A stretch of DNA of 64,000 bases. Origin: Qipengyuania marincola. GTDB taxonomy: Bacteria; Pseudomonadota; Alphaproteobacteria; Sphingomonadales; Sphingomonadaceae. This document shows positions 35,380 to 44,046 of the stretch, piece after piece (position 1 is the first letter of the stretch; each line of letters starts with the position of its first letter). The position numbers were made by a program, and so were the translations under genes. Below the pieces are notes generated by a model. It worked only from the letters and a program-made list of their open reading frames with translations. It did no database searches and was not told the DNA's origin. The stretch spans positions 186,001 through 250,000 of the forward strand of contig NZ_JARULC010000001.1 of NCBI RefSeq assembly GCF_029688625.1. Direction: 5' to 3'.

Positions 35380-36821
35380 TATTCGGAGGTGCCTTCCTGA
35401 AGCTTACGGATCACCGCGATGATTGGTTGGATCAATGTGGACAAATCGTCGGTATGCTCGGCCAATTCCTGGATAAGCGTTGGACCATTCGCTCCGAGTT
35501 CCGGGATGAGCTGACTCGCATCCGCGAGGGCTAGATCTGCAAGCTCTTTCGCCATCCCTCCAGTTGCCCCGATTGGTACGACAGCGAGACCCTGTGCTCG
35601 CGCGATTTCGAACTCCTCTTTCATTCCTTCAGCCGAAATCACCCCTTCATTACCTTCTTTCGTTCCGAACAAGAAGACGGCGACTCCGGCGTGGGATGTG
35701 ATTTCCTCCCTGTATTCCTTCCAGACAGCGGCTCGATTTTCTAGATCGCCGCTTTGCGGGAACGGTCGCAACACCAAGTTTTCCTCGATACTGCTGTCGG
35801 ACCGCATGACTTCCCTCAATGCTCCTGAAAGCAGAGCATCGCCGAAGCCAAGGCCGATACCAGTCGCGAGGCGAGTGCCGTTTGAGATCAGTTGGCGGCC
35901 AAGCGTCTCGGCGAATTGCGTGACTGCCTCTTTCCCCCACGGCTCAAAGTTAGCGGCGCTTGCGGAAACAAACACAGTGCGGCGGCGATAACGGGCAACA
36001 AGCTCTTCTAGAAACTCCGTAATTTCATCGTACTCGTCAACCGACAGCACTTTTACGTTGAAGCGCTTTAGATCCTCGATCACTAGTTCCTGACGGAGGC
36101 TGTGGTGCCTAAAATCCTCTTCGGTCTCCTCAGCTAGCTTCGTCCGCTTTTTGAAGACCGCGTAGTGCCGCCTTTGATTGCTTTTGAAGGTCAACCTAAC
36201 CTGAGTAAGAACATGATTTAAGTTTGGATCTGTGAAACTGAACCCCAAAAAAAGAAACGTCTTCGAAACTAGGTCGCCGGCAAGCGCACTTGTGAAGGCA
36301 CCTCTATCAGTCTGATAACGTTCGTAGTCATCGCGGGTCGCCACGGCTTCGTCGGGCCGGTCGACATCCCCGTGCATCTTGTACAACGTTGCTTGTCTGC
36401 CCGGACGGCTGGTCGCCAGCTGCGGCACCGCGCTTTTTACATCAACAACTTTCCCCGCGCTTCGGAGGGCGTTTTCGATGAGCTTATCGTAATTGGTTGT
36501 CCACCAAGTACGAATTGGTAGCTGCGCGAGAAGCTCATGGTTTTTTGTCGGTGGATTGGTGGGGGCAATTGCCTCGATGACAGCCTTATGAAGCCTGTCC
36601 CGATTGGTGCCGTTTGCATTGACGTGAAACTGGGCCACCCCCACCAGATCGGTTTCAAGGTCGATCTTAAGGTCAAGTTCTTCAGCAAGAGGACGTATCA
36701 ACTCACGCCAGTCAACGTAACCGGAAGGGATCGAAAGTCCTGCTCCTGCAAATACTGCGGCATCGCCAACCACGACCTCTCCAAGATAGTCGGTTAGAAA
36801 CTGTCGAATGGCTGGCTTCAT
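35379..36821 (-). CDS. thsA: Thoeris ThsA, SIR2-SLOG NAD-depleting effector
   Basis: 480 residues, nearly the length of Bacillus cereus ThsA. The N-terminal SIR2 domain has VFAGAGLSIPSG (23-34), TTNYD with N110 and KMHGD with H150. These correspond in spacing to the NADase residues N112 and H152 known in B. cereus ThsA. The C-terminal SLOG domain (from about 280, VFVSASAANF, then GIGLGFGDALLSG) should bind the ThsB signal. Activation empties cellular NAD and aborts infection. First gene of the pair. No strong SD is visible before the ATG. Confidence 0.93.
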   Translation of the reverse strand: MKPAIRQFLTDYLGEVVVGDAAVFAGAGLSIPSGYVDWRELIRPLAEELDLKIDLETDLVGVAQFHVNANGTNRDRLHKAVIEAIAPTNPPTKNHELLAQLPIRTWWTTNYDKLIENALRSAGKVVDVKSAVPQLATSRPGRQATLYKMHGDVDRPDEAVATRDDYERYQTDRGAFTSALAGDLVSKTFLFLGFSFTDPNLNHVLTQVRLTFKSNQRRHYAVFKKRTKLAEETEEDFRHHSLRQELVIEDLKRFNVKVLSVDEYDEITEFLEELVARYRRRTVFVSASAANFEPWGKEAVTQFAETLGRQLISNGTRLATGIGLGFGDALLSGALREVMRSDSSIEENLVLRPFPQSGDLENRAAVWKEYREEITSHAGVAVFLFGTKEGNEGVISAEGMKEEFEIARAQGLAVVPIGATGGMAKELADLALADASQLIPELGANGPTLIQELAEHTDDLSTLIQPIIAVIRKLQEGTSE

Positions 36822-37210
36822 TTGTTAACAGGGGCCCCGTACCTGGCAGCTGTTGGCGATCTCATCACTCAGCAAGAGAGAATGCAAGGTCTGACCGACC
36901 TTTTTCCGATCTCATAAGCCCGCCTTTGCATGACCGCGTATCTGCCGCTGTCTCAAACATATGGGAGTGGCAGCATTCAGCGCACGCTGAACACAATTCG
37001 CGTGGTAGAATTCTAGGGCGCGGAACGGACGCTCCAGCTCATTGCTTTGAATTTCCGATATCCCTGTCAGCCCTCCTGAAAGGAGCCTTTCCAGAGGGTC
37101 CGACATTGACGCCGCCTGGCAATGAATTTTGACGTCCGCTTTTGGGAACATGTCCCGAGGGGGAGAATGTCCGAGATTGGGGCGCATAGCTGCCATCCGT
37201 ATTCGCACCT
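36822..37210. other. Gene-free region between integrase and thsA
   Basis: 389 bases with no supported gene. It must hold the thsA promoter on the minus strand. A copy of the GACGTCCGCTTTTGGGA motif lies at 37131-37147, matching the one at 32945-32961 on the far side of the defence genes. Confidence 0.4.
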
Positions 37211-38356
37211 TCAGCCGGCCACGAAATTCGCCCAGTCCGCCATCATTGGCTTGCGCTTGTCGAGATAGTCCGTGCGTCGATAGGCCGCTTCGACTTTGTT
37301 TGTGATCGTATGGGCCAGTGCTGCCTCTGCGACCTCGCCTGGATAGTTCGTCTTTTCCGCAACCCAATCGCGAAACGATGAGCGAAAGCCGTGGACGGTA
37401 TAATCGTGGCCTTTGTCGCGCAGAATTTTCAGCAAGGTCATATCGGAAAGGTGCCGACGCGGGTTCTGGCCCGGAAAGATTAGATCGCTGACAGGGGAGC
37501 GAAATGCTTTCGCTCGCTTAAGAACGTCCAAGGCCGCTTCCGAAAGCGGGACAACGTGGGCAGTCCCTGCTTTCATGCGTTCGGCGGGGATCGTCCAGAG
37601 CTTCTTCTTGAGGTCGATTTCGTTCCAACAGGCACCGCGGACTTCGCCGGAGCGAGAGGCGTTCAAGATCACAAACTCCAAGGCAAGACGACCGACCGAG
37701 GAGCGCCCGCGCAGCCATGTGAAGAACGCGGGGAGTTCCTGATAAGGCATTGCTGACAGGTGGCCTTGCTTCTTGGGCTGGCGCGGCAAGCCACGGAGTA
37801 CCGACCGCATCGGGGCTTCAGTCTCGCGAAAACCCTTGGCGCAGGCCCAATCCAGTACCGATCCGATTCGTTGCCGTACCCGCCGCGCGGTTTCTGGCTT
37901 CGTCAGCCAGATCGGAGAAAGCGCATCGCGGATTGCAGGGCCCTCAATGTCCGAAACGAGTTTGTCGCCCAAAGTCGGGAAGGCATAGGTTTCAAGCGTC
38001 TTGATCCATTGGGCTTGGTGCTTGCCGTTCTTCCACGCGGCCTTGTGTTCTTCATGCACGAGCTTGGCAGCGTCGCTGAAAGTGGGGATGACCAACGCTT
38101 CCTTTTCCCGCTCTGCGAGAACGTCGACGCCCGCTTTCACCTCCTTGCGGAGAGCCCGCGCGGCCTCGCGAGCATCGGCCAGCGGCAGCTCGGAAAGTGG
38201 ACCTAAACCGAAGTCTCGGCGCTTTCCATCGGCCTGAATGCGGACAATCCAGCTACCTTTACCCTTTGCGGCGAGTTTGAGGATCAAACCCTCTCCATCT
38301 GAATAGCGACCTGGTTCTGTGAGATTCTTTACTCCCATCGCCGTCAGTTTGCCCAT
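37211..38356 (-). CDS. int: P4-type tyrosine recombinase/integrase
   Basis: 381 residues. An N-terminal arm-DNA-binding domain (DUF4102-like, about 1-85), a core-binding domain (about 95-190) and a catalytic domain with R235 (ASRSGEVRG), H322 and R325 (HGFRSSFRDW), H349 and nucleophile Y359 (AAYRRTDYL). All five expected residues are present, so it should be active. It reads away from the adjacent tRNA-Ser, the usual layout for islands inserted at a tRNA 3' end. An ATG at 38338 is an alternative start. Confidence 0.95.
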   Translation of the reverse strand: MGKLTAMGVKNLTEPGRYSDGEGLILKLAAKGKGSWIVRIQADGKRRDFGLGPLSELPLADAREAARALRKEVKAGVDVLAEREKEALVIPTFSDAAKLVHEEHKAAWKNGKHQAQWIKTLETYAFPTLGDKLVSDIEGPAIRDALSPIWLTKPETARRVRQRIGSVLDWACAKGFRETEAPMRSVLRGLPRQPKKQGHLSAMPYQELPAFFTWLRGRSSVGRLALEFVILNASRSGEVRGACWNEIDLKKKLWTIPAERMKAGTAHVVPLSEAALDVLKRAKAFRSPVSDLIFPGQNPRRHLSDMTLLKILRDKGHDYTVHGFRSSFRDWVAEKTNYPGEVAEAALAHTITNKVEAAYRRTDYLDKRKPMMADWANFVAG

Positions 38357-38369
38357 TGCTCGTTCCTCT

Positions 38370-38392
38370 CAGACCCACACCCAGACCCACAC
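38370..38392. repeat. Tandem 11-bp repeat beside int, possible integrase arm sites
   Basis: CAGACCCACAC occurs at 38370-38380 and 38382-38392, between the integrase start and the tRNA. Closely spaced direct repeats in this position commonly bind the integrase N-terminal domain. Confidence 0.4.
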
Positions 38393-38505
38393 TCGACGCC
38401 GGATGCATAAGAACATATAGAGAACTACGCGGACGACGAAAAGCGAAAAAACGCCGCATTTCTGCGGGTTTGGGGACTATAAGGGATTGATTGGGAAAAG
38501 CGAGG

Positions 38506-38530
38506 TGGCGGAGACGGAGGGATTCGAACC
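38506..38530. other. Putative right attachment site (attR) in the tRNA-Ser 3' end
   Basis: The 3' part of tRNA-Ser faces the integrase, the standard position of the crossover core. The exact core cannot be set because no second copy was found in the window. Confidence 0.4.
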
Positions 38531-38597
38531 CTCGATACCCGTTACCAGGTATGGCTCCTTAGCAGGGAGCTGGTTTCAGCCACTCACCCACGTCTCC
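38506..38597 (-). tRNA. tRNA-Ser (anticodon GCU)
   Basis: A 92-base gene with CCA encoded. Acceptor arms GGAGACG (38597-38591) and CGTCTCC pair fully, with discriminator G. The anticodon GCT is at 38563-38561 in loop CTGCTAA. The long variable arm of a class II tRNA and the T-loop GGTTCGAATCC are present. Reads AGC/AGU codons. Confidence 0.97.
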
Positions 38598-38814
38598 GCA
38601 TGTCGCCGCGGCGCTGGACCGTTTGGGCCCCCTTGGCGAGGGGCGCGCTATAGCCATGCGGGTTCCACCCTTCAAGGGAAGATTACAGAGCAGGGCGCTC
38701 TCGGCTCGTCCCGTTTTCGATTCGGTTCATCGCCGTTTCATTGCCCGCGTGCTTCAAGAGGATTCTGTTGGGTCATCGGCCATGCGTGTTCGGCGCGCTG
38801 GCAGGGAGGTTATC

Positions 38815-39609
38815 ATGAATATCATCGGTCGGCATTTGCCCCGGATCAGCTTTGCCCTTGCGGCGCTTGGCCTGGCAGCTGCCCCGCTTTCCGCGCAGGT
38901 CGAGCGGGTCGATCCCGACACCGCGATCGACGGCGATCTGGTCGAACAGCCGGGCGATGCGCCGGTCTATGCCGAGGAACAGCAGGAGGATGCGGTAACC
39001 TATACCGCGGAGCCCGACGCAGCGGTTCCGCAGGATAGCTACCCGGCGCAGGAGACGTGGTCGGAACAGGGCGCGGAGGCGGCCGCCGATGCGGCGGTCG
39101 AGACCGCAGCCGTCGACGATGCCTCCACGACCTATCGCGAGGATGACCTCATCGGCGCCGCCGAGGGCGTGTTCGGCAAGGGCGCGCAAGGCGTCGCCAA
39201 GCTCATCCAGAGGCTGCTCGCCGAACAGGGCGAGCCCAATGCTTATATCGTCGGACGCGAGGCAGGCGGTGCCTTCGTCGTCGGCGCGCGCTATGGATCG
39301 GGCACGCTGTTCCACAAGGTCGAGGGCGAACGCCCGGTTTACTGGACGGGACCGTCGATCGGCTTCGATGCCGGAGCGAATGCCGGCAGCACCTTCGTCC
39401 TCGTCTATAACTTGTGGGATAGCGAGGAACTCTATGAGCGTTATCCTGCCGGCGAGGGCCAAGCCTACGTCGTGGGCGGCCTGACCGCCAGCTACATGCG
39501 CAAGGGCGACGTGGTTCTGATCCCTATCCGCATGGGCGCAGGTCTGCGGCTCGGCGTGAATGCAGGCTACATGAAGTTTTCGAAGAAGCAGCGCTGGCTG
39601 CCGTTCTGA
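38815..39609 (+). CDS. EipA-family (DUF1134) envelope protein
   Basis: 264 residues with a signal peptide (cut after PLSAQ), an acidic low-complexity stretch (about 27-100) and the DUF1134 domain (about 120-264), including GVAKLIQRLL, VGARYGSGTL, WTGPSIGFDAGANAG and GLRLGVNAGYMKFS. The Brucella member EipA supports cell-envelope integrity. The start at ATG 38815 follows GGGAGG; longer in-frame starts would run toward the tRNA without a signal peptide. Confidence 0.85.
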   Translation: MNIIGRHLPRISFALAALGLAAAPLSAQVERVDPDTAIDGDLVEQPGDAPVYAEEQQEDAVTYTAEPDAAVPQDSYPAQETWSEQGAEAAADAAVETAAVDDASTTYREDDLIGAAEGVFGKGAQGVAKLIQRLLAEQGEPNAYIVGREAGGAFVVGARYGSGTLFHKVEGERPVYWTGPSIGFDAGANAGSTFVLVYNLWDSEELYERYPAGEGQAYVVGGLTASYMRKGDVVLIPIRMGAGLRLGVNAGYMKFSKKQRWLPF

Positions 39610-39670
39610 GGCGCACGACAGGGGAAGAGGAGCCCTTCGGGTCGCAATAAGCAAAAAGCGAAGAGCTCCG

Positions 39671-39703
39671 GGGCCGCAATGGGGATTTCCTGTTGCGGCC
39701 CCA
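39671..39703 (+). terminator. Perfect 10-bp hairpin between eipA-like gene and aminotransferase
   Basis: Arms GGGGCCGCAA (39671-39680) and TTGCGGCCCC (39694-39703) with a 13-base loop. It has no T tract, so it may be a weak terminator for the upstream gene or a leader element of the aminotransferase, which starts 25 bases on. Confidence 0.45.
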
Positions 39704-39727
39704 CGCATATTTGGCGAAGAGGCGCGC

Positions 39728-40909
39728 ATGCTTGAAAACCTCGAAGCCCAGGCTCCCGACGCGCTGCTCGCGCTGATCAAAATGCATGCGGAGGACCCGC
39801 GCCAGGACAAGATCGACCTCGGCGTCGGCGTCTATCGCACCAATGACGGGGCGACGCCGGTCTTTCGCGCGATCAAGCAGGCGGAGCGCAAGCTGATCGA
39901 CGAGCAGGACAGCAAGTCCTATCTCGGGCCCGAGGGCGATACCGGCTTCGTCACGGCGCTGATGCCCTATATTTTCGGCGAGGACGCCACGATGGGCGGC
40001 CGCATTCAGGGCATGCAGACGCCCGGCGGAACGGGCGCTGTCCGGCTGGCTGTTGCATTGGCCAAGGCGGCGGGCGTCGATCGGATCCACATGGGAACAC
40101 CCAGCTGGCCCAATCACGCGCAGATCTTGCAGGATGTGGGCATGGAGATCGCACCTTTCGATCACGCCCGGGCCGATGGCACTGCCGATCTCGATGCTGT
40201 GCTGGCGGCGATCACCGGAGCGGGTCCCCGCGACGCCGTACTGCTGCACGGCTGCTGCCACAACCCAACCGGGGTCGACTACGCGAGCGCAGAGTGGGAG
40301 CAGATCGCGCGCACTCTCGCCAGCTCCGAAGTCCTGCCGATCCTCGATGTCGCCTATCACGGTCTCGGCCAAGGGCTGGACGAGGATGTCGCCGGCTTGC
40401 GTACCGTGCTCGCTGCGGTTCCCGAGGCGCTGATTGCCTATAGCTGCGACAAGAACTTCGGCCTCTATCGGGACCGCGTGGGCGCATTCTACATGATGGC
40501 GAAGGAGCCTGCGCAGCTCGATGCGATCGTGTCCAATGCCAATTCCCTGGCCAGGGCCAACTGGTCGATGCCGCCAGATCATGGCGGCGCCGCGGTGCGC
40601 CATGTTCTGCGCGATCCCGACATGACGCGCGAATGGCTGGACGAGCTCACCGACATGCGCGAGCGGATGCGCCGTGTGCGCGAACGGCTGGCTGCCGCCG
40701 ACAATGAAGTGCCCGGCCTCAACCTTGCTGCGCTTGCCGAGCAGAACGGGCTGTTCGCCATCCTGCCGCTGAGCAAGGACCAGATCGCGAAGCTGCGCGA
40801 GGACCACGGCATCTATATGGCTGGGTCGGGTCGCATCAACGTGGCAGGGCTGCACGCAGGCAATACCGACAAGTTCATCGCCGCGCTGGCCGACGTGACG
40901 CAAGGCTGA
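39728..40909 (+). CDS. Aromatic/aspartate aminotransferase, class I-alpha
   Basis: A 393-residue PLP enzyme of the AspC/TyrB type, transferring amino groups between aspartate or aromatic amino acids and 2-oxoglutarate. Key blocks are IDLGVGVYRTNDG, YLGPEGDTGF, TPGGTGAVR, CCHNPTGVD, DVAYHGLGQGL and the PLP lysine in YSCDKNFGLYRDRVG (Lys where Ser-Lys is usual, one residue changed before it). SMPPDHGG follows. Cys-Asp-Lys replaces the usual Cys-Ser-Lys. Substrate preference cannot be read with certainty. Confidence 0.9.
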   Translation: MLENLEAQAPDALLALIKMHAEDPRQDKIDLGVGVYRTNDGATPVFRAIKQAERKLIDEQDSKSYLGPEGDTGFVTALMPYIFGEDATMGGRIQGMQTPGGTGAVRLAVALAKAAGVDRIHMGTPSWPNHAQILQDVGMEIAPFDHARADGTADLDAVLAAITGAGPRDAVLLHGCCHNPTGVDYASAEWEQIARTLASSEVLPILDVAYHGLGQGLDEDVAGLRTVLAAVPEALIAYSCDKNFGLYRDRVGAFYMMAKEPAQLDAIVSNANSLARANWSMPPDHGGAAVRHVLRDPDMTREWLDELTDMRERMRRVRERLAAADNEVPGLNLAALAEQNGLFAILPLSKDQIAKLREDHGIYMAGSGRINVAGLHAGNTDKFIAALADVTQG

Positions 40910-40915
40910 TTCGCG

Positions 40916-41455
40916 ATGGATCGCCAGCCGACTCTGGAGACCGAGCGGCTGGTTCTGCGCCCCCTGACCGATGAGGATCACGAGGCTCTCTACGAAATCG
41001 CCTCCGACCCGATGGTGTGGGAACAGCATCCAATCCACGATCGCTGGCGGCGCGAGGTGTTCGACGCTTTTTTTGATGAGGCGCTGGCGAGCGGCGGCGC
41101 GCTGGCGGTGGTCGAGACGGCGAAAGACCGGATCGTCGGCTCAACTCGCTACGACAAGTACGACCCCGAAGACGATGGCGTGGTCGAGATCGGCTGGACC
41201 TTCCTCGAGCGGCGCTGCTGGGGCAAGGGTATCAATCCCGAGATGAAGCGCGCCATGCTGGCCCATGCTTTCGAGCATGTCGCGCTGGTCGAATTCCGCG
41301 TCGGCGATACGAACTACCGCTCGCGCAATGCTCTGGAAGCCATCGGCGCGACGCGCACCGACCGTTATGAGCTGGAGCGGTACCAGGGCAAACGCGTGGT
41401 GCACCTGGTGTACGAAATCAGCCGCGAGCGGTTCGAGGCCGGGTTGCCGATCTAA
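40916..41455 (+). CDS. GNAT family N-acetyltransferase (RimJ/RimL-like)
   Basis: A 179-residue acetyltransferase starting with the typical LETERLVLRPLTDEDHEALYE. It has the acetyl-CoA loop in LERRCWGKGINPEMKRAMLAHAF and V...RNALEAIGATRT near the C-terminus. It lies seven bases after the aminotransferase stop, so the two are cotranscribed. The substrate (protein N-terminus or small molecule) is unknown. Confidence 0.85.
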   Translation: MDRQPTLETERLVLRPLTDEDHEALYEIASDPMVWEQHPIHDRWRREVFDAFFDEALASGGALAVVETAKDRIVGSTRYDKYDPEDDGVVEIGWTFLERRCWGKGINPEMKRAMLAHAFEHVALVEFRVGDTNYRSRNALEAIGATRTDRYELERYQGKRVVHLVYEISRERFEAGLPI

Positions 41456-41663
41456 TGTCGGGCCGGTGAGACGCTGTCGCCGTGCCGGCGCCGCCTTGCC
41501 ACCCCACGCAGGATATCAAATCGATCTGCAACGGCGGAGTGGACATCGGCCCAGTCGAGGATCGTTCGTTTTCGGATCGGCGTGACTGGGTCAACGCATA
41601 GTCGCGTGGATAATCGCTTCGATTGCTGTAAGGTAATCGCCTGATGCGGCGGCAGGAGGATGC

Positions 41664-42377
41664 ATGTTCGGGCCCGACCCAATCGACCTGTTTGATCCGT
41701 CACCTTACGGGCCGCTCGCATACTATGGCCATCTGGTCATCGGCCTTGTCGCACTTACCGCCGCCTTGCTCGCTTTTCTGGCGAGGAAGGGAGGCAAGGT
41801 CCACCGACTGTCCGGCTATATCTATGTGACGGCAGTGGGCGTTGTATGTCTCACTTCCATTTCCATGCTGCGGAATGTTTTCATCCCACCGCTGTTCATG
41901 GCTGTGTTCACCGCGGCCTATTGCGTAGGTGGCGCCTGGCTGGCCCTGCGGCGGCGTTCTTCGGCGGTGGTTGCCGCCGAGGTTGGCCTCACGCTATTTG
42001 AAATCGCGGGCCTGATTATCTTTCTTCAGATTGCGCTCCGGGCGGCAGCGGAAGGCGTCATCCCGGCCTTCGCGCCTTTCGTTATCGCGGCGATTCCCGT
42101 CATCTTGCTGGCCGGAGACGTGAACTGGTTCTTGCGGCAGAAGGAGCGCGCGAGGCTCAGGATTTCAAGGCATTTCAGCCGCATGATCTGGGGTTATGTC
42201 GTGGTCTTGCGTGCTCCGCTCGTCGAATTGGCAGCTGCCGGCCTTCCAGTCCCGCCGCCGATAATCATTATCGGACCGATTGTGCTCGCCCTGGCGATGA
42301 TCTGGTACTTTCGGCGCAAGTTAGCGCGCGGATTACCTCGAAGCGTTTCCGCGTCGGAACCGGCAACAGCCGCGTAG
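41664..42377 (+). CDS. Hypothetical integral membrane protein (DUF2306-like)
   Basis: 237 residues with about seven hydrophobic segments. The N-terminal GHLVIGLVALTAALLAFLARKGGKVHRLSGYIY pattern and the SRHFSRMIWGYVVVLRAP region resemble DUF2306-type proteins; the Lys/His loop KVHRLSG is typical. The function is unknown. A good GGAGGA lies three bases before the ATG, and an ATG four codons downstream has no such site. Confidence 0.7.
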   Translation: MFGPDPIDLFDPSPYGPLAYYGHLVIGLVALTAALLAFLARKGGKVHRLSGYIYVTAVGVVCLTSISMLRNVFIPPLFMAVFTAAYCVGGAWLALRRRSSAVVAAEVGLTLFEIAGLIIFLQIALRAAAEGVIPAFAPFVIAAIPVILLAGDVNWFLRQKERARLRISRHFSRMIWGYVVVLRAPLVELAAAGLPVPPPIIIIGPIVLALAMIWYFRRKLARGLPRSVSASEPATAA

Positions 42378-42416
42378 AGAGCAGGCGGATTATCCGCAGT
42401 TGGTTCGAAAGACGCG

Positions 42417-43052
42417 TTACCCCGCCAGTGCCTGCATCCGCTTGAGGTACCGGGCCAGCACGTCGATCTCGAGATTGACGCGGTCGCCTTCGGTAAGGTC
42501 GCCCAGCGTCGTCACTTCACCCGTATGCGGGATGATGTTGACGGCGAAGTCGCACGTGCCGTCGTTGCGGTCGCGCACGTCGTTGACGGTCAGCGAAACG
42601 CCGTCGATGGTGATGGAGCCCTTGGGTGCGACGAAGGGGGCGAGGTCGCGCCCGATGCGGATGGCGATCTTTCGCGAACCGCCTTCCTCGCGCGCCAGCA
42701 CGACCTGACCCACCGCATCCACGTGGCCGGTGACGATATGCCCGCCCAGTTCGTCGCCCAGCTTCAGCGCGCGTTCGAGATTGAGCTTGTGGCCCTCGCT
42801 CCACATGCTGCGCGCATTGCTGGCGTCGTCGCCGGTTTTCGAGACCGTTTCCTGCGATACGTCCACGGCGAACCACGCGTCGCCAGGCTCGCCCCCGCGG
42901 TCGACGACCGTCAAGCAGACGCCCGAACAGGCGATGGACGCGCCGATATCGATACTGTCCGGGTCATAGGGGCATGCGATCGTGACTCTGAGGTCGCGGC
43001 GCTGCTCGACGCTGGAGATGGTGCCGATGGCGGTGACGATGCCGGTGAACAT
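42417..43052 (-). CDS. ribE: Riboflavin synthase, alpha subunit
   Basis: Dismutates two 6,7-dimethyl-8-ribityllumazines to riboflavin. 211 residues made of two similar lumazine-binding barrels, the first starting MFTGIVTAIG with ASIACSGVCLTVVD and the second GHIVTGHVDAVG with GSITIDGVSLTVNDV. The start at ATG 43052 gives the conserved MFTGIV N-terminus; a longer frame overlaps ribD and is a shadow. It lies 19 bases after ribD. Confidence 0.95.
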   Translation of the reverse strand: MFTGIVTAIGTISSVEQRRDLRVTIACPYDPDSIDIGASIACSGVCLTVVDRGGEPGDAWFAVDVSQETVSKTGDDASNARSMWSEGHKLNLERALKLGDELGGHIVTGHVDAVGQVVLAREEGGSRKIAIRIGRDLAPFVAPKGSITIDGVSLTVNDVRDRNDGTCDFAVNIIPHTGEVTTLGDLTEGDRVNLEIDVLARYLKRMQALAG

Positions 43053-43071
43053 GAACGCGAAAACTCCCCTG

Positions 43072-44046
43072 TCAGCGCAGGCGGCTGTAGGCTTCGTAGG
43101 CGTCGCTGCCAAGCTGTCGCCGCTCGACCCGATGCCAGCGGCCATGCGCATCATCGAGCGAGGCGAGACCGATGTCGCCCAGGGCATGCCGACCGGCACC
43201 GATGAGGATCGGCGCGCGATAGAGCTCCAAGCGGTCGACGAGGTCCTCGGCCAGAAAGCTCGCTGCGACCTGCGCGCCGCCTTCGATGTAGAGATATTGC
43301 GCCTCGTCCAGCCGGTCGATCTGCGACGGAGCGTTGATGACCTTCACACCGTCGGGCGGCACGCCACGAGTGAGGAGGACGCGCTGCGGGCTGCGCGACT
43401 CGAGACCGGGCAGACGGACATCGAGCCGGGGCCGGTCTGCCCGCCAGGTGCCGCCGCCGACCAGGATCGCATCGGCCATGGCGCGACGCGAATGGACATG
43501 CGCACGCGCCGCATCGCCTGTGATCCATTGGCTCTCCCCATCGGCCGTGGCGATACAGCCGTCGAGCGAAGTGGCGAGTTTGAGCGTGACATGCGGGCGC
43601 TTGTGCCTCGCCCGCACAAGATAGCCGACGAGGCTCGCCTCAACCGCGTCTTGCGGCAACAGGTCGACCGCGATGCCGGCTTGCCGCAAGCGCTCGATCC
43701 CGTCGCCCGAGGTCCGGGGATCGGGATCTTCGAGACCTATAACCGCACGCGCGATTCCTGCTTCGACCAGCAAATCGGCGCAGGCAGGGCCGCGCGCCGA
43801 ACGATGGGCACAGGGCTCGAGCGTGACATAGGCGGTCGCCCCGCGCCCATCGGCACCGGCGTGCTGCAGGGCAATCGCCTCCGCATGGGGCCGGCCGCTC
43901 TCGCATGTCCAGCCGCGCGCGAGCAACTTGCCCTCTTTGACCAGGATGCATCCCACGGCGGGATTGGGTCGGCTCAGCGGGCGTCCGCGGGCAGCGAGCC
44001 GCGCGGCAGCTTCCAGCCATCGCGCATCGTCGCGATCAGTCGGCAA
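43072..44046 (-). CDS. ribD: Bifunctional pyrimidine deaminase/reductase RibD, probable TTG start
   Basis: Second and third steps of riboflavin synthesis. The N-terminal deaminase has the zinc motif HAEAIAL and PCAHRSARGPAC. The C-terminal reductase has LKLATSLDGCIATADGESQWITG and VGGGTWRADRPRLDVR. No ATG exists near the conserved start (DARWLEAAARLAARG). TTG at 44046-44044 gives a normal 324-residue protein and overlaps the upstream gene by 11 bases. ATGs at 44160 and 44145 would add about 35 shadow residues. Confidence 0.9.
   Translation of the reverse strand: MPTDRDDARWLEAAARLAARGRPLSRPNPAVGCILVKEGKLLARGWTCESGRPHAEAIALQHAGADGRGATAYVTLEPCAHRSARGPACADLLVEAGIARAVIGLEDPDPRTSGDGIERLRQAGIAVDLLPQDAVEASLVGYLVRARHKRPHVTLKLATSLDGCIATADGESQWITGDAARAHVHSRRAMADAILVGGGTWRADRPRLDVRLPGLESRSPQRVLLTRGVPPDGVKVINAPSQIDRLDEAQYLYIEGGAQVAASFLAEDLVDRLELYRAPILIGAGRHALGDIGLASLDDAHGRWHRVERRQLGSDAYEAYSRLR

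Larger units (their letters stand above)
16650..38530. mobile_element. Genomic island, probable integrative mobilizable element at tRNA-Ser
   Basis: The right end is set by a P4-type integrase next to the 3' end of tRNA-Ser(GCU). The left end is inferred from the chimeric alpha-galactosidase junction near 16.65 kb. Between them are a relaxase, an RHH accessory gene, an SSB, a toxin-antitoxin pair, two defence modules and chromate genes. Much of 33-37 kb is visibly AT-richer than the flanks. No type IV secretion or coupling-protein gene is present, so transfer would need a helper. No left attachment site was found, so the left limit is approximate. Confidence 0.65.

Noticed and set aside
40916..41455. 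GNAT gene as a partner of a toxin-antitoxin (TacAT-like) pair
   Set aside because: No RHH antitoxin gene is adjacent, and its N-terminus is of the RimJ/RimL type.
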